Source of the DNA: Paratinospora sagittata
Taxonomy: Eukaryota > Streptophyta > Magnoliopsida > Ranunculales > Menispermaceae
Reading direction: 5' to 3'
Assembly: GCA_035771175.1 (NCBI GenBank)
Contig: CM069598.1
Location: 15,810,438-15,874,437 of the forward strand
Length of the DNA: 64,000 bases
This document shows, in pieces, positions 23,786 to 35,692 of the stretch. The notes under the pieces are model-generated. The model searched no databases. It had not been told where the DNA came from and saw only the letters and a program-made list of their open reading frames with translations. A program made the position numbers and the translations under genes. Within the stretch, counting starts at the first letter, position 1. The number at the start of each line of letters is the position of its first letter.

Positions 23786-24602
23786 CAAGTTTGTAGGCCC
23801 GCCCGATGGGCGGCGTTAATAAAATAATACTACTATAGACTCAATTTAGATTTACTAAAAATGCTACCCTTCTGTGTAAATAATATTAATGTTAAGAATA
23901 ATATTAACTAATTGATTAAAATATAATTATATAGCATTCATCATTTGTTGTCTATACGAATTAAAAAAAAAAATTCATCTACAATTTTTCACTATTATAG
24001 GTTGGTATAAATATTTGATAATATATATATCATTGTAACATTTTGATGAAAATTTATGATGCATGAATTTTTGTCAAACAAAAAGAAAAATCATTCTATT
24101 TCTTTTAAAGCTTCTATTAATAAAATACCATAAAATTAGATAATGTAAAATTCGTAGTCATGCATTTATTTACAACCTTTATAAGTACATAAATATGACA
24201 AAATGATGACTAACATTACATATATGATGATGCAACAACGAAATGGTTTTGGAAACTTATCACATATATAAACGAAATGAACAACTGGTCAAAGTCAAAG
24301 TCATTACATATGTTGAAGCAAGAGATAGAGAATGATTGCTGGAGAGATGAAAAGGAGGAGTGGTTGAGAAAGAAAACAAAAGAAGAAAGAGATGAAAGAA
24401 AAGAAAAAAACAAATAGTGAGAGGTATTGACAATGACATATACCAAACCGAAGGAACAATATTTTTGTTGACATTTCTCATGATATATATATATAATGAA
24501 GGTTGGGTCTCATCTATTTAAGAAACATTAACATGAAGGTATGAAGGTGGGGAGTGCGTGATATGCTGAGGATTCTTTTTTGGAGTGAGTTATTAGTTCA
24601 GA
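23786..24602 (-). mobile_element. Small non-autonomous Helitron
   Basis: On the minus strand it begins A|TCTGAACTAATAACTCACTCC at 24602 and ends with the hairpin and CTTG at 23786, giving 817 bp. Its 5' block ttggagtgagttatta (24580-24595, plus strand) is identical over 16 bp to 50946-50961 at the 5' end of the large Helitron. Its 3' subterminal 490 bp (23822-24310) are nearly identical to 35693-36183, beside the RPA gene. It therefore belongs to the same family as the Rep-helicase element. It has no coding capacity. Confidence 0.55.
23799..23813 (-). other. Helitron 3' terminal hairpin
   Basis: ccgccc-gat-gggcgg is a perfect 6-bp stem with a 3-nt loop, the sharpest GC island in its surroundings. 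Helitrons carry such a hairpin about 10-12 nt before their 3' end, where it signals rolling-circle termination. Here 13 nt separate it from the terminal CTTG on the minus strand. Confidence 0.65.
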
Positions 24603-26624
24603 TTTATGTCGGATCTTCGTCTATGTGTAGTCCGAGATATAATGATATTGTTGGGACCTTATATGAAGAAGAACTTGACATAAAGATGACAACTTGACTT
24701 AAGAAAAGAACTCTAAAAGTCTACTCTATGATCAATTTAGTGCAATAATTTGTCATTATACGGTATCACTTCTTTACTTATGTCAAGATGCTGATAGTAC
24801 TACCCTACATACTACTACTACTACCACACCTATAGTAATTTTAATATCAATTCCAATGCAACTAATACCTATATACTCGACCTATACACCAAGTTCTTTC
24901 CTCTTCTCTCAAATAAAACCCAACATACAAAAAATAATCAATGTAATTCACATACGATGCAAGTCAACCCTGTATTTGAAAAGGACATTATCATTATTCA
25001 AGTTTATATATAAGCATATAATATGATATTGATAACAATATAAGTTTTTCCATTATTCGATTGGTAACAGGAATATTTGCAATAATGCAAACTCTAGAAA
25101 TGTAGCAACACTCAAGTTAAAAAAAAAACATAATTCTTCGTTTGAATATTATATAATAGTAAGATGAAGATTAGGAGCAAAGGAAAGTCAAAATAAACGT
25201 GCCTATTATTGAGGTCAAAAAGTTATGTGAACATTATATGTAAAATAATGAATGAAACAAAATGATACAGGAAACAATAGTCTTTGAATGGAAAAATAAT
25301 ATTATTGTTCATCTTCAATATTCGCGTCCAAGATTTACAGGAAACAATTCTTCTCTTCTCTCCACAACCTAAAAAAGTTAGTACAACCCATTAGTTTATT
25401 GACTAAAATAACTTAAAAAAAACTCTAGAAACCAAAGAACAACCCTTAAAGTATTTAAAATATTTAAGAAGAATTAATGTCATCAATAAGCTTGAGGTGT
25501 TTTCATGAAGGAATTCATGTATAAACAATCAAGCAAATCCGAAACTATTTAAGTTCAAACCTAGCCAGATGAAATAAAAAACATGAATTTTCTACCAAGA
25601 TTCTAAATCTACAATTTAATCAAAGAATAAGTAATTCAAATATTCTGAAAGAAAATCCTAAATTGAAAAATCAAAAGCAAAACATTCAAGAGATGCACTA
25701 ACCTTGAATGTCTTCTTTAATGACTGAACTGTACCAAAAAAAAGAAGAAGATATTATGATTCTATAATTCTATGATAAATAACTAAGAAAATTGAGGAAG
25801 AAAGAATAAAAAATGTAGATATTAGTTATCTTCTCTCGTTGTACATGTTCAAAAGCATAGGTGACTTAGATCTCTTGTATGAAAAATACAACTGAATATA
25901 GTTTAATTGACTTAATCTGAATCTGTATTCTAATTATTTTTTTCCGACCCTATCTGCCCAAAAAGAGATTTAGATATAAAAAAAGAAAAGCTTACTTCTT
26001 CTTTTTATAGATTGAAGACTCAATCGACAAACATCCGCAGTCGCATCAATACTGTAATTCGCATTGAAGAGATGAAGAGAAGCAGTAGATGGAGATGAAG
26101 AGAAGGAATGGTTGGAAATGAAGCAAGGGATAGAGAGAGATTGCTGGAGAGATGAAAAGGGGGAGTGGTTGAGAAAGAAAACAAAAGAAGAAAGAGATGA
26201 AAGAAAACAAAAGAAGAAAGAGATGAAAGAAAAAAAAAAACAAATAGTGAGAGGTATTTACAATGACATATACCAAACTGCTCATTGGTGTGTAATTAGA
26301 AAATATAATTAATTATCACGTGACGCTTCTTTATTTAACAAATATTTATATAAATATCTGCTTCTTATTATTATTCAAAGTTTTGCAACAAACAAACACT
26401 ATATAGCTAGGTAAATTCATGCTTGAAATATATAGGTGGTTGTATGTCTTCTTCATTTAATTGTATAATATACAAAAGTAAAGTGTCATATAACATTTAT
26501 CTAATATTACATATTTTTATATTCATAGGTTATATTACATTTATACATCTATTATGAGTTATATACATATATATACATATATATATATATACACATGCAC
26601 GCACATTTAGAGGTATACATTAAT
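24603..26624. other. Non-coding; repeat of small Helitron interior at 26120-26278
   Basis: No gene supported. Positions 26120-26278 repeat 24315-24449 (shared ttgctggagagatgaaaagg and the aagaaagagatgaaag tract), showing a further copy of the Helitron's internal sequence. Minus-strand ORFs here are translations of this purine-rich repeat. The remainder is AT-rich. Confidence 0.5.
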
Positions 26625-26912
26625 TTAATATGCCCACGCATAATAATATGGTACATATGTTGAAATTACTGGCAGACCGGACTCCATAAGGTCGTGCCAA
26701 AAAACATCATACAAATTTTCAGGGTACCTAGTCTCCGCTTCGTCATCTAGAACGACTCTTATAGTAGGTCGACCAATGATGGACCAATAAATCATTAGCG
26801 TGCTTGTTTCTCTTGGAGACCAACAATAATCGAAAGTTTCATCGATTGCTGGATTAAGTAATCTATAAGAAAACTCTCTGGCCAGCATGAAGCAATTTGG
26901 GTTCTCATCCAT
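26625..26912 (-). CDS. Unknown protein, WxPxET family (copy A)
   Basis: A 95-residue ORF with ATG at 26912. I do not recognise the family. Residues about 31-62 (CWSPRETSTLMIYWSIIG, then RPTIRVVLDD) align without gaps to WNWTPQETNSLIMLWNMIG and CPIIKVVIDD in the plus-strand ORF at 33046-33429. The downstream pattern PE..(Y/F)..(F/W).. and LPV is also shared. Conservation of W, P, ET, W, IG and VV.DD across diverged copies suggests a real protein domain rather than chance. It is shorter than copy B at the N-terminus. There is no signal peptide or membrane segment. It may be one exon of a longer gene captured in the Helitron block. Confidence 0.45.
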   Translation of the reverse strand: MDENPNCFMLAREFSYRLLNPAIDETFDYCWSPRETSTLMIYWSIIGRPTIRVVLDDEAETRYPENLYDVFWHDLMESGLPVISTYVPYYYAWAY

Positions 26913-27112
26913 TTATCGAGTATTTCACGGGTGTATTGTCTGCATGTTTATCAAACATACCAAGATTAGAGTGTTTAAATGAATTGTCAGAGAAGAAACA
27001 CAAAGTCAACAAAATAGCAAATTCCTTGTTAACAAAAAGAAACATAATGAAAACAAAGTAGAAGAACAAAGAAACGTATTTGTCGATAATAGGTAGTTGA
27101 CAGGATGATACT

Positions 27113-27456
27113 TTAGTAGTTTCGTGGGTGATATGTGTTGATGATTTTTCCCGTTGTATAGTAATTGTGTAGCGTCTTTATTTGTTGAAAAACTTTCGGC
27201 ATACAAATGGGAAGAACATCCTAAAATATATAGTTTTCAACAACAATTAGTTGAGTTTCAAGAAAAGGATAAACATGCAATAATTATTGCAAATAGTTTA
27301 AGTCAAATAATATCCCGAGAGTTGAGGGATTTTGCGTCAGGTGTCATAATCCAAACTGTATTTGTTGAGTTTATAAATACCATGATAATAAAACGTTTGG
27401 CTGCTAGATTTTCTTGTCTTTTGTCAAATAAGAAATTTAATTCAAATAAAATTTGA
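27113..27456 (+). repeat. Dispersed repeat with short ORF (copy 1)
   Basis: Positions 27099-27270 recur at 48490-48607 with nearly the same bases (gacaggatgatac, ttagtagtttcgt, gtagcgtctttatttg, aaatgggaagaacatcc). The second copy lacks about 45 bp. The 100-codon ORF 27154-27456 covers this repeat and runs beyond it. It resembles no family I know and has no homologous continuation at the second site. Probably part of a transposon or captured gene. Confidence 0.4.
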
Positions 27457-28056
27457 TGTCACAGAGTCTAATGTTGTCAATTTTCTTTTCTTGTCAAATA
27501 AGATTAAATTAAAGAAGTTCTGACAACTGGAGATGACTACAGGGTTTTTATAAGGGAAAATGTTAATTTTCCATCAATATCTAAGAGAGTTGTGACACAT
27601 TGTTTTATTTTATTATAAAAGTTAAGTAATCATGTCAATCAAGTTCATAAAAAAAGTGGAAGGGCGCGTGGATGTGGATTCTGACGCATGACATCAAACA
27701 ATTATTTTTGCCATTCAACAACACGCCCCCACTGCTGGACACTCTTCTTTTTCTTCCACTCCAAACAAAGCGCACCCACTTGAGTACCCCTTTGAACTTC
27801 AAAACTTCATGATGATGAAGAGAAAGAACTTAAGGAATTGGAGGTCTAACCTAGGTTGCATAATAGCTGCAAGAGCATAACTCCTAGATCAACTTAATAG
27901 CCTCCCATGACTTTGCTTTTTTTCATTATCTCCTGCACTGTCTCTTGTTTGGACGTAATGTCATTGCCTCCAACATTTTCTTTTAGAAGAGGAGGACTTA
28001 CAAAAGTTGGAAGAGATATTTGAGCGGAACGGAAACAAATTAAGTGATTGATAAGC

Positions 28057-28956
28057 ATGGAGAAGGAGATAGTGAAGTCAAGGTTTCGAAGTGTTTGTGT
28101 GTTTTGTGGGAGTAGGGCCGGGAAAAGAGATTGTTACAGAAACGCTACTCTTGAGTTAGGTGAAGAGCTGGTAATTTATTAATGATTGTACAAACATTTT
28201 TTTATTTTGTTCCTACGACTTGTTTTCTTTGGCATGGTTTGGTTGGTGGGCTATGTCATTTGTGCCTCATTGTTTAATATTGAAGTGTGTTAATTGTTTG
28301 AAGATTTCAAGGAACTTGAACCTTGTTTATGGTGGTGCGAGTGTGGGTTTGATGGGTTTGGTTTCTCAGGCTGTTTATCAAGGTGGAGGACATGTTCTTG
28401 GGTAAGTAATATTAAGGACCAAGTACATAAAGAATCTATTTTTATCATATATTTTTCAGGAGTTTTGTTTATTTTTTGAGGCTCCTTTTTTAATTTATGT
28501 TTGTTGGTGGATTTTGTGGACAGAATTATTCCCAAAATGTTTTGTGCAAAGAGGTTTGTAATCGCATTATGCTTAAGTAAAGTCCTCATTTTACTTTTTC
28601 CTAAGTATTTTCTCATTATCATTTCATGGGATCAGATAGTTGGAGAGACAGTTGGGGAATTAAGAGTAGTAGCCGACATGCACAAAAGGAAAGCTGAAAT
28701 GGCTTGCCATTCTGATTGCTTTATTGCATTACCAGGTCCTTTGTTTCAGTTGGAATTGTTATCATTTTAATCAAAATATATTATCACATATAAGTTAACC
28801 TTCGAAAAAGGCTATAAAGGATTTCTATTTCAATAACTATACAGGTGGTTATGGGACATTGGAAGAGTTATTGGAGGTCATTAGCTGGGCGCAACTTGGG
28901 ATCCATGACAAACCTGTAAGCAAATCAAAGCCCACTGCATTCATTTATCTATCTAG

Positions 28957-28996
<40 letters not shown>

Positions 28997-29472
28997 AAAA
29001 CTCAAGCTAAGCTGGGTACGGCGCTGAACGGTCCCCCACCATCACGGTTGGATGCGTATATATAATTCATGTTTTTCCAAGCTTTACTAAGCAGTCGTAA
29101 GTAAGCTGCAGGTGGGGTTGCTTAATGTTGATGGGTACTACAATGATCTACTTACCTTCATAGATAAAGCAGTGGATGATGGGTTCATTAAAATGTCTCA
29201 GCGTCACATAGTCGTTTCGGCTCCAAATGCAAAGGAGCTCTTACAGAAACTCGAGGTTTTCTTTTCTTCAATAAATTAGTCCTTCAAGTTCGATTGTTGC
29301 TCATCAATACAAAGCATAGATATATAAAAGTAATTCACTTTGTTAAATTAGTAGACTGAATTTTGGTCTTTTTGTCCCTTTTGGTGGTTAGGACTATGTA
29401 CCCGCTCATGAGGGTGTTGTTGCCAGGGCAAGGTGGGAGGTTGTGCAAGAAGAGTTTAATGTGCCGGTGTAG
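28057..29472 (+). CDS. LOG: LOG-type cytokinin-activating enzyme, exon 3 frame problem
   Basis: Cytokinin riboside 5'-monophosphate phosphoribohydrolase releases active cytokinin bases from their nucleotides. Seven exons by family match and GT-AG sites: 28057-28170, 28304-28401, 28524-28553, 28636-28735, 28845-28915, 29112-29255, 29392-29472 (stop TAG). Conserved blocks: [28 protein letters not shown] and PGGYGTLEE (across exons 4-5), which contain the family's catalytic Arg and Glu. The spliced length is 638 nt, one short of a multiple of three. The missing base lies in exon 3, where IIPKMFCAK replaces the usual IPKTLMPRE. Retaining intron 3 (82 nt, no stop) restores the frame and gives 239 residues. 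It lies inside the Helitron-bounded block on the opposite strand to Rep-helicase, so it may be a captured copy. Intron 5 holds an AT run (28958-28992). Confidence 0.85.
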
Positions 29473-30493
29473 CCTGAAGTGGCTCTTCAATAAGTGGACC
29501 ACAGTTGAATTCTGAATGTAGCGTATATATATATCATATATTTATAGTCATGTGCTCTGTGCAAGATTTGCAATGGTCGATCTCCTCCATTTTGTGGAAA
29601 GAAATGTAAAATCTTGTTTATTTGAATAGAATTGTTGTTTGATTTGGCATGAACTCGACGTTGAATTTTATTGTCAATTACAAACAAAATTGGCTTTAAG
29701 AAAAGAGAAACAAAAACTCGAAAGTCAGTGATGTAGGGAAAGAAGTTTCGAGATTGTTTCTTCACGTATGAGGATAACGACTACTACATTGTCTTTGTGA
29801 GTATAAATATGAGTAGTGTTCAGAAGGAAATTTATCACATTCCAGTGTTCACTAGACTTTGTTCATGGGGAACATGTTTGTAAAAGTTCATCAGCTGAGG
29901 CCAAAGTTAAATTTAGAATGTATGGAGATGGAGATATATATATTTGTATAGCTAAATATGGTTTAAACAATGTAAATAAGAAAAGGGACCAACATTGACA
30001 CATTATGACAATTTATTACTTTTAACAATGAATAACTTCATATCACATGACAATACTAATGTGAGCAATTACGTCACATCATAATATATAGATTTCTCCG
30101 TTTGTACATACAATGTAGTAATCAAGTCAAAAATGTGGAGAAAACGAATTGTGGTATGCTTGAAGGTTCATTATGATTGGTGCATTAATAATTATATTAA
30201 TCTTATATTGGTATAATTGCATAGGGTTTAAAGGTGAAATATAGGTACATTATTAATTGGGTGATGTATTTATTGTTAGTATATCAAAATTATAATTAAT
30301 TTCATAGATATGGATAGATTGTAAATTGAATGCCAAAGGTGTAGATGCATTAATGGGAGAAGTATTAGTTAATAGTATATAGAGTTAGGGTAGAAAGTAT
30401 GAAAGGTCTAGATATTAGTCTTGCCGTAATTTAGTATGACATAAAAGTCATAATTGGTGTATGTTGGTTGCAAGTTGATTTGTTCATGGTGCA
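29473..30493. other. LOG 3' region and non-coding
   Basis: The first 200-300 bp are presumably LOG 3' untranslated sequence. No further gene seen; AT-rich. Confidence 0.4.
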
Positions 30494-31603
30494 GATATGA
30501 GTACCAACAATGGTGTTAACAATGAAGGCAGACTGCAAACCAACAGATGTCAAGAACATTCCATCAACTCGTCTGCAAAAAAAAATGAAAAAGACAATGT
30601 TTGTAGACACTACTGGAGGAAGTGAAACAGGGGTGGGACAAAAATGTGATGGTGGTATTCAAGCAATTTTATCGGACCATATAAACAAAGAAAAGAGAAG
30701 TGAACAATCTTTAGGTAGATCTGATTTTCTTGCATGGGTCTAGTTTAAGGGGGAATAAAGATAAGTTCGTTGACATCCCCAATGCAACGATAGAAAAATA
30801 TTTGTTGATGTCAAGAGAGGAGAAATGGGAAGAAGCTTGCCGCCATTCTTCAGAGGTAAGTGATAGAACAATTTTGGGTTTAATCATATTCACATTAAGC
30901 ATTTTTTTAAGCCAACCTATGATTTTGTTTAAACTTTTGTGTTGCTTATGTTTTTATGAAGGCAACGTTACTCTAACATATGATATTCTCAGAGTTAAAG
31001 CATGTGTTGGAGTATTCAAATCAAAATGTTCAAGTCCAAAAGAAGTTTGAGACTTTGACGAAAAAAATTAATGAAGAGGCTGAGGCCAGAGACTATCGTT
31101 CTGCTTGCATGGAAAGCTCGATAAGAGATCTGACTGAGGAGATGAGGAAAATGAGGCAAGAAAATGATAAATTACGCAAGTTATTAGCACAGGCTTGGAC
31201 AACAAAGACAGAGCTTCGACATGAGAGAGACCATTTCAAGAGTATTGCAGATGATAGTCAAGGTAAAAGCTTTTTGCCAAACATATCTTATAAGGGTTTA
31301 CCAGAGAATTCACATATTTTATCTTTAATGAAAGAAATCTACAATGCAAATCAAAATGTTGCCTTGAATACTGACAGTAACATGAATGAGAGTGCTATGG
31401 TTGGTTCGCAATTTGGTACAGGATCATCAACTACTCCAATTCCTCAGTGGACACAAATGGTAGAAGTTGATTCTCTGGGTGAAGTTTCATTTAACTTAGA
31501 TGTTAACATAGTCTCAAGTAACAATCAAGCCATACAGGTTAATGTGCCACCGCAATCTCTATTAGGTGAAAGGCTAAATGCAGATGGCGAAGCCTTGTTT
31601 TAA
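30494..31603 (+). pseudogene. Unknown coiled-coil protein gene, probably frameshifted
   Basis: Not a family I recognise. A first segment (from an ag|atatg acceptor-like site at 30494) holds short frames. Positions 30730-30855 encode LRGNKDKFVDIPNATIEKYL and REEKWEEACRHSSE, then a GTAAG donor at 30856. A second exon from about 30992 (after ttctcag) to TAA 31603 gives about 203 residues. Its first hundred (about 31010-31260) are charged with heptad-like Leu/Ile spacing (IRDLTEEMRKMRQENDKLRK), a coiled coil; the rest is polar. Near 30729-30736 the frame ending SDFLAWV-stop and the frame LHGSSLRG overlap as if one base were gained or lost. The ATIEKY motif recurs at 32996 (ATIERY), next to the WxPxET ORF. 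Confidence 0.45.
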
Positions 31604-33045
31604 AGAGTAATTGTTTAATTTAAAGAAATTCAGTTTTTTTTGTGAAGGTTGTGGTGTCTTATTTGGGTCTTGTAATAGATTTGTTTATGAATGTAATAAC
31701 TTAAGTCTATTATATTTAGTAGTTGCTTAATCAATGATCCAAAAAACAAAACTTTGTATTATTAGTATTTAATTTGTAAGACGTTGTTATGTTCATATAT
31801 CTTTCATATACATAGTATATATTTTTGTTGCATTTTATATTTATATATTCCCCGTTGTTGTAAATTACATGACAATAAATTGTTTATTGTTGCCAAAATT
31901 GATATGGGACATATAAGGTAAGGATTAAATGAAATTATAATTAGGCAATAAAATCTTTTAAGCTAAATAAGTTTCCTTTGTATCGAATCCAAGATGTAGT
32001 AGGACCCAAAGTTGAACTAAAATGTTTGATATATCATATTTTAAAGGGAAACAAAGGTCGAAAGGATAAAAATCTTTTATTAAAAATAAATGAGTATTTG
32101 AATGAGAAATTTGCTAAAGTACATTGAGAAGGAAATGAACTAAAAAAATGTTAAGGCCAAAAAAGAATGAATGACAACAAAAGTAGAAAAAATGAATAAA
32201 GGATAAATTGAATATTTAAAATGTGTGGTGTGTTTTTCTTTTGCGAAATTGTTGACGTTATATCAGACGTATATTATAATTTATAAGATTGGAGCTCATC
32301 ACAAACGTTAGACGTTTTCCCACACTTTCTTTCACCACTTAATGTGGTGGCTTCTTATAAAAGCCAAGAAGTTTTTTATGTTTTAATATATTTTGTTGGC
32401 TAACATAATCATAGCCCATGCGTAAAAAGTTATTGAAAGATTCTAACATGTTTTGTTGCTCGAGGAGACTATTGACAAAATCGACAAATGTCAGAAGATT
32501 TGTTTTACGTGAAGATCTAGATTTGGCATGCCTTTAACATTATGTCTAGGAAAAAGAGCATGGCTAAGGGTTTGTCAGTAATAAGGATATTTGTATTTGT
32601 AAAGATATAAACAAAAGAAATTGGCTTTCTTTCTATTTCTAGACCGATAGGTTATTTCTTTATCCACTTCATGTGTACCTTCTTATAAAAGCCAACTATT
32701 TGTTTAGGTTGTTTGTATTTTTTTTTTGTCTAACATGATTATAGTCAACACGGAAAAAATTCTTTACAGATTGTCAAAACTTTTGTTGTTTGAGGTGACT
32801 ATGGACAAAATCAAGAAACATCATAAGATTTTTCTGACGCGGACACGTAGATCTAGGGTATCTATAGCATTAGTTCTAGAGAAAAGATAAGGGGTAAAAG
32901 ATGAGAGAGGGTTTGTTAGTAATATAGATAACTGTAGTAGTAAAAATTGAGCGATTATAGAAATTATTTAAATCTTTATTGTGTGCCAATGTGATGCAAC
33001 GATAGAAAGGTATTTTGAAGAGCTAAGAAAGTGTTTGGGAGGTTG
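31604..33045. other. Non-coding, two diverged copies of one segment
   Basis: No gene supported. Parts 32280-32590 and 32640-32905 resemble each other (shared cttataaaagccaa, ttttgttg and gactatggacaaaatc-type words), indicating an old tandem duplication. The end, 32990-33045, carries an ATIERYFEEL-coding remnant in another frame than the ORF that follows. Confidence 0.35.
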
Positions 33046-33429
33046 ATGGCGATGAAGAATGAACAGTTTGTTCGATTTAGGTCTGGAGATGCATTTCTTG
33101 GGAGACTAACGGATCCAAATGTGAGGGATCCTTTAACGGAGCAGCTAGTTGATGATTTATATTATTATGGAATGGAACCTCGAATTATGGATGATGAGGG
33201 AAAACCATTTATGGAGTTCCATGAAGAATACGCATGGAACTGGACTCCGCAAGAAACAAACAGTTTAATAATGTTGTGGAACATGATTGGTTGCCCAATA
33301 ATAAAAGTTGTAATAGATGATGTAGCACAGCGTGGCGTACCAGAGTATGTGTTTGCTGGTTTTAGAGATGGTCTTAAACTATCTAAGTTACCTGTGTTTG
33401 TGATTCGTATATCGAACGGTGATGATTGA
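33046..33429 (+). CDS. Unknown protein, WxPxET family (copy B)
   Basis: The first ATG of the open frame is 33046, giving 127 residues to TGA 33427-33429. The family is unknown to me. It contains an acidic N-terminal half (about 1-70; EQLVDDLYYYGMEP) and then the block WNWTPQETNSLIMLWNMIG plus CPIIKVVIDD, shared with the minus-strand ORF at 26912-26625. The end LSKLPVFVIRI parallels MESGLPVIST in copy A. No signal peptide or membrane span. Both copies lie between the LOG gene and the Helitron RPA gene or just outside it, in opposite orientation. It could be a short captured gene or a domain of a host protein. Confidence 0.5.
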   Translation: MAMKNEQFVRFRSGDAFLGRLTDPNVRDPLTEQLVDDLYYYGMEPRIMDDEGKPFMEFHEEYAWNWTPQETNSLIMLWNMIGCPIIKVVIDDVAQRGVPEYVFAGFRDGLKLSKLPVFVIRISNGDD

Positions 33430-35692
33430 AGTAACTATATATGTGTTGTGTTTGTATATTATGGTTAGATATAAATCATATATTTGCTTATTGAGCAGTA
33501 ATTTAGAATGTAATACAATGAATTGAACTAATTCAATGTTATTCGATTAAACAGAGTGACAACTGCTGAGATGATATTTGTAAGTTGTAGTCAGTAACCA
33601 AGCAAATGCAGTATTGGCTGGTACTTCGAAAGATTATCTCAATTGTTATCAAGCTTAAGTCAATAACTTATTAATACAATATTGTTGCACATATTAAAAA
33701 GGCTCTTGTTTAGTAACTATATTTAATCTTGACGTGATTTGTGACATTCCAAGATTTTTATAACTTTGTTGAATTTGTTAAAAAATATTTTTGGATAATT
33801 AAGTATTTGTTCAATTGGTTATACAATCATAATGTCGGACCACCTTATTTATACAAATTAACCGGAACTATTAAACAGTTTGTCTATTATCAAGTATATG
33901 TGATTTTGTTGTATATTTAATACAAATTCTATATTTATGGCTTTCATGTAATTTTAGTTGTCTATTGATTGTTTATATCAGCAACAGTTTAAGCCAATTA
34001 AAATCACGTCTATATTAGGCAGTTATTGGTATTTGAAGTATGCTTTGATATGTTTGTATAGGATCTATTTAAATCGTATGTGGGATTTATTGACTTTTGT
34101 ATTAATGAATGTTTACCTCGATTAATAATTTGTTCAAAAATATAATTTAAGTCAAGTGATAGTTTCAATTGAAATAAAGTTATGAAAAAATAGTATAAAT
34201 TATACTGTAATTTTGGTCACAGTTTATTTATTTGACAGGTGGTATTTGTTTATTTGCAAAACACATTGTTATACTTAATTATGTTTCTGTGTATTTACAT
34301 CTCAAATGTAATGAGCAACTTGTTTCTACTATTAGAATGTTTTGTTTTCTATGGTGGCGTTTAATGACTGGTGGGCTTTAATTTACAAACATTCAACTTT
34401 CTTTTTCTTCTTTTATTTCCATACTTGCCTTTTTTTCGCTATTTGTTTTTAGTTTTTGCAAAAGTTGTTTTGTTATACATTAAGGAAAAATGCTTTTAGG
34501 AATTCAAAATAGCAAAGGATAAGATACAACTATTTTAGCTCCTAGTTAGATTTACTTAAAATATAATGATATTTATTCTTAAAAACTATAATCATAAATA
34601 TTATTAAATTGTGTGTTGATTCTGTATTAGTTGTTTATGAAAATATTTTTGACATGGTCGTCCATACTCTATTTACGTTCCATGTGACATTTTTTTATAA
34701 TTTACACTCTTTTTCCTACAATTATTCGTGATTTTCTCCATTCTAGAAACATTTAAAGAAGTTGATATAGTCAATAATGTGTCAGTGTAGTGCAGTTGGA
34801 CATGTATGCGTCGGCTTGATCACATGGCATATTGCAAGTTTAGCTTTGACTAACTGTTCTATAAACGGTTCTCCTAAGAACATTTACCGCTTTGTTAGTG
34901 ATAAGTTTATATCCTAACAATATTTGTCAGAAAATATAATTTCAGGCAAGGGGCATCTTGAATTGAAATAAATTAAAGTTCTTTTTTTTGTCTTAGTTTA
35001 TCTTCACCATCCGTATTTGTTTTTAAAAGTGCAAATAGTTGAATAATGACTAATAATTCTATTAAATTTTTCATAAAGCTTTTAATAACATTTTACCTTT
35101 TCAAAGTTAATTTACTTTGCAATTAGAATACATCTTTTCCATGATATTCTATAACTAATATTAGGCAGATGTCATTATCTACAATCAATTTACGTTTCTG
35201 CTACATATAATTGATGCAACTTATAGGGGATAACACAACATGCGAGAATATCATTTATTAATTAAGCTACGACAATTTTGTCTTCAGCTAAAGTGGTGTC
35301 ACGTTTTTCAACAGTTTGTGAAGAAATTTGGTCACATCTATATATCAAAAGTTTGGTGTAATTATGCTAAAGTTGAATATGTAAGGGAGCCTTAAATAAA
35401 TAAGGATAAAATTATCGAAATTAATAAATGATTTTCTAATAATCATAACCTTGACATTCAATTATGTATGGCTTGCTCTTTACTTACCTTTGTTATTTAT
35501 TGTTTGTATTTAAAAGGATAATAGTATTAGATAGTATTTAATTTTGATGGGATAAAATTATTTAAATATAATGTTGCGAATGTTTTTTGGGTTATGTTAA
35601 ACGTTGATCCTCTATTGTAATAGTTGTATTTTTTTTTAGTTGCCTATGTTTTGTAATTAATTTGGTAATATAGTAAGGGGAAAACAATTTAA
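33430..35692. other. AT-rich non-coding
   Basis: No ORF of note, no GC-rich hairpin, and no recognisable transposon domain in 2.3 kb. The lack of a Helitron-type terminator here matters for the read-through interpretation. Confidence 0.5.

Noticed and set aside
24216..26312. Phe/Ser-rich or Lys/Glu-rich ORFs on both strands
   Set aside because: Low-complexity translations of the purine-rich Helitron repeat.
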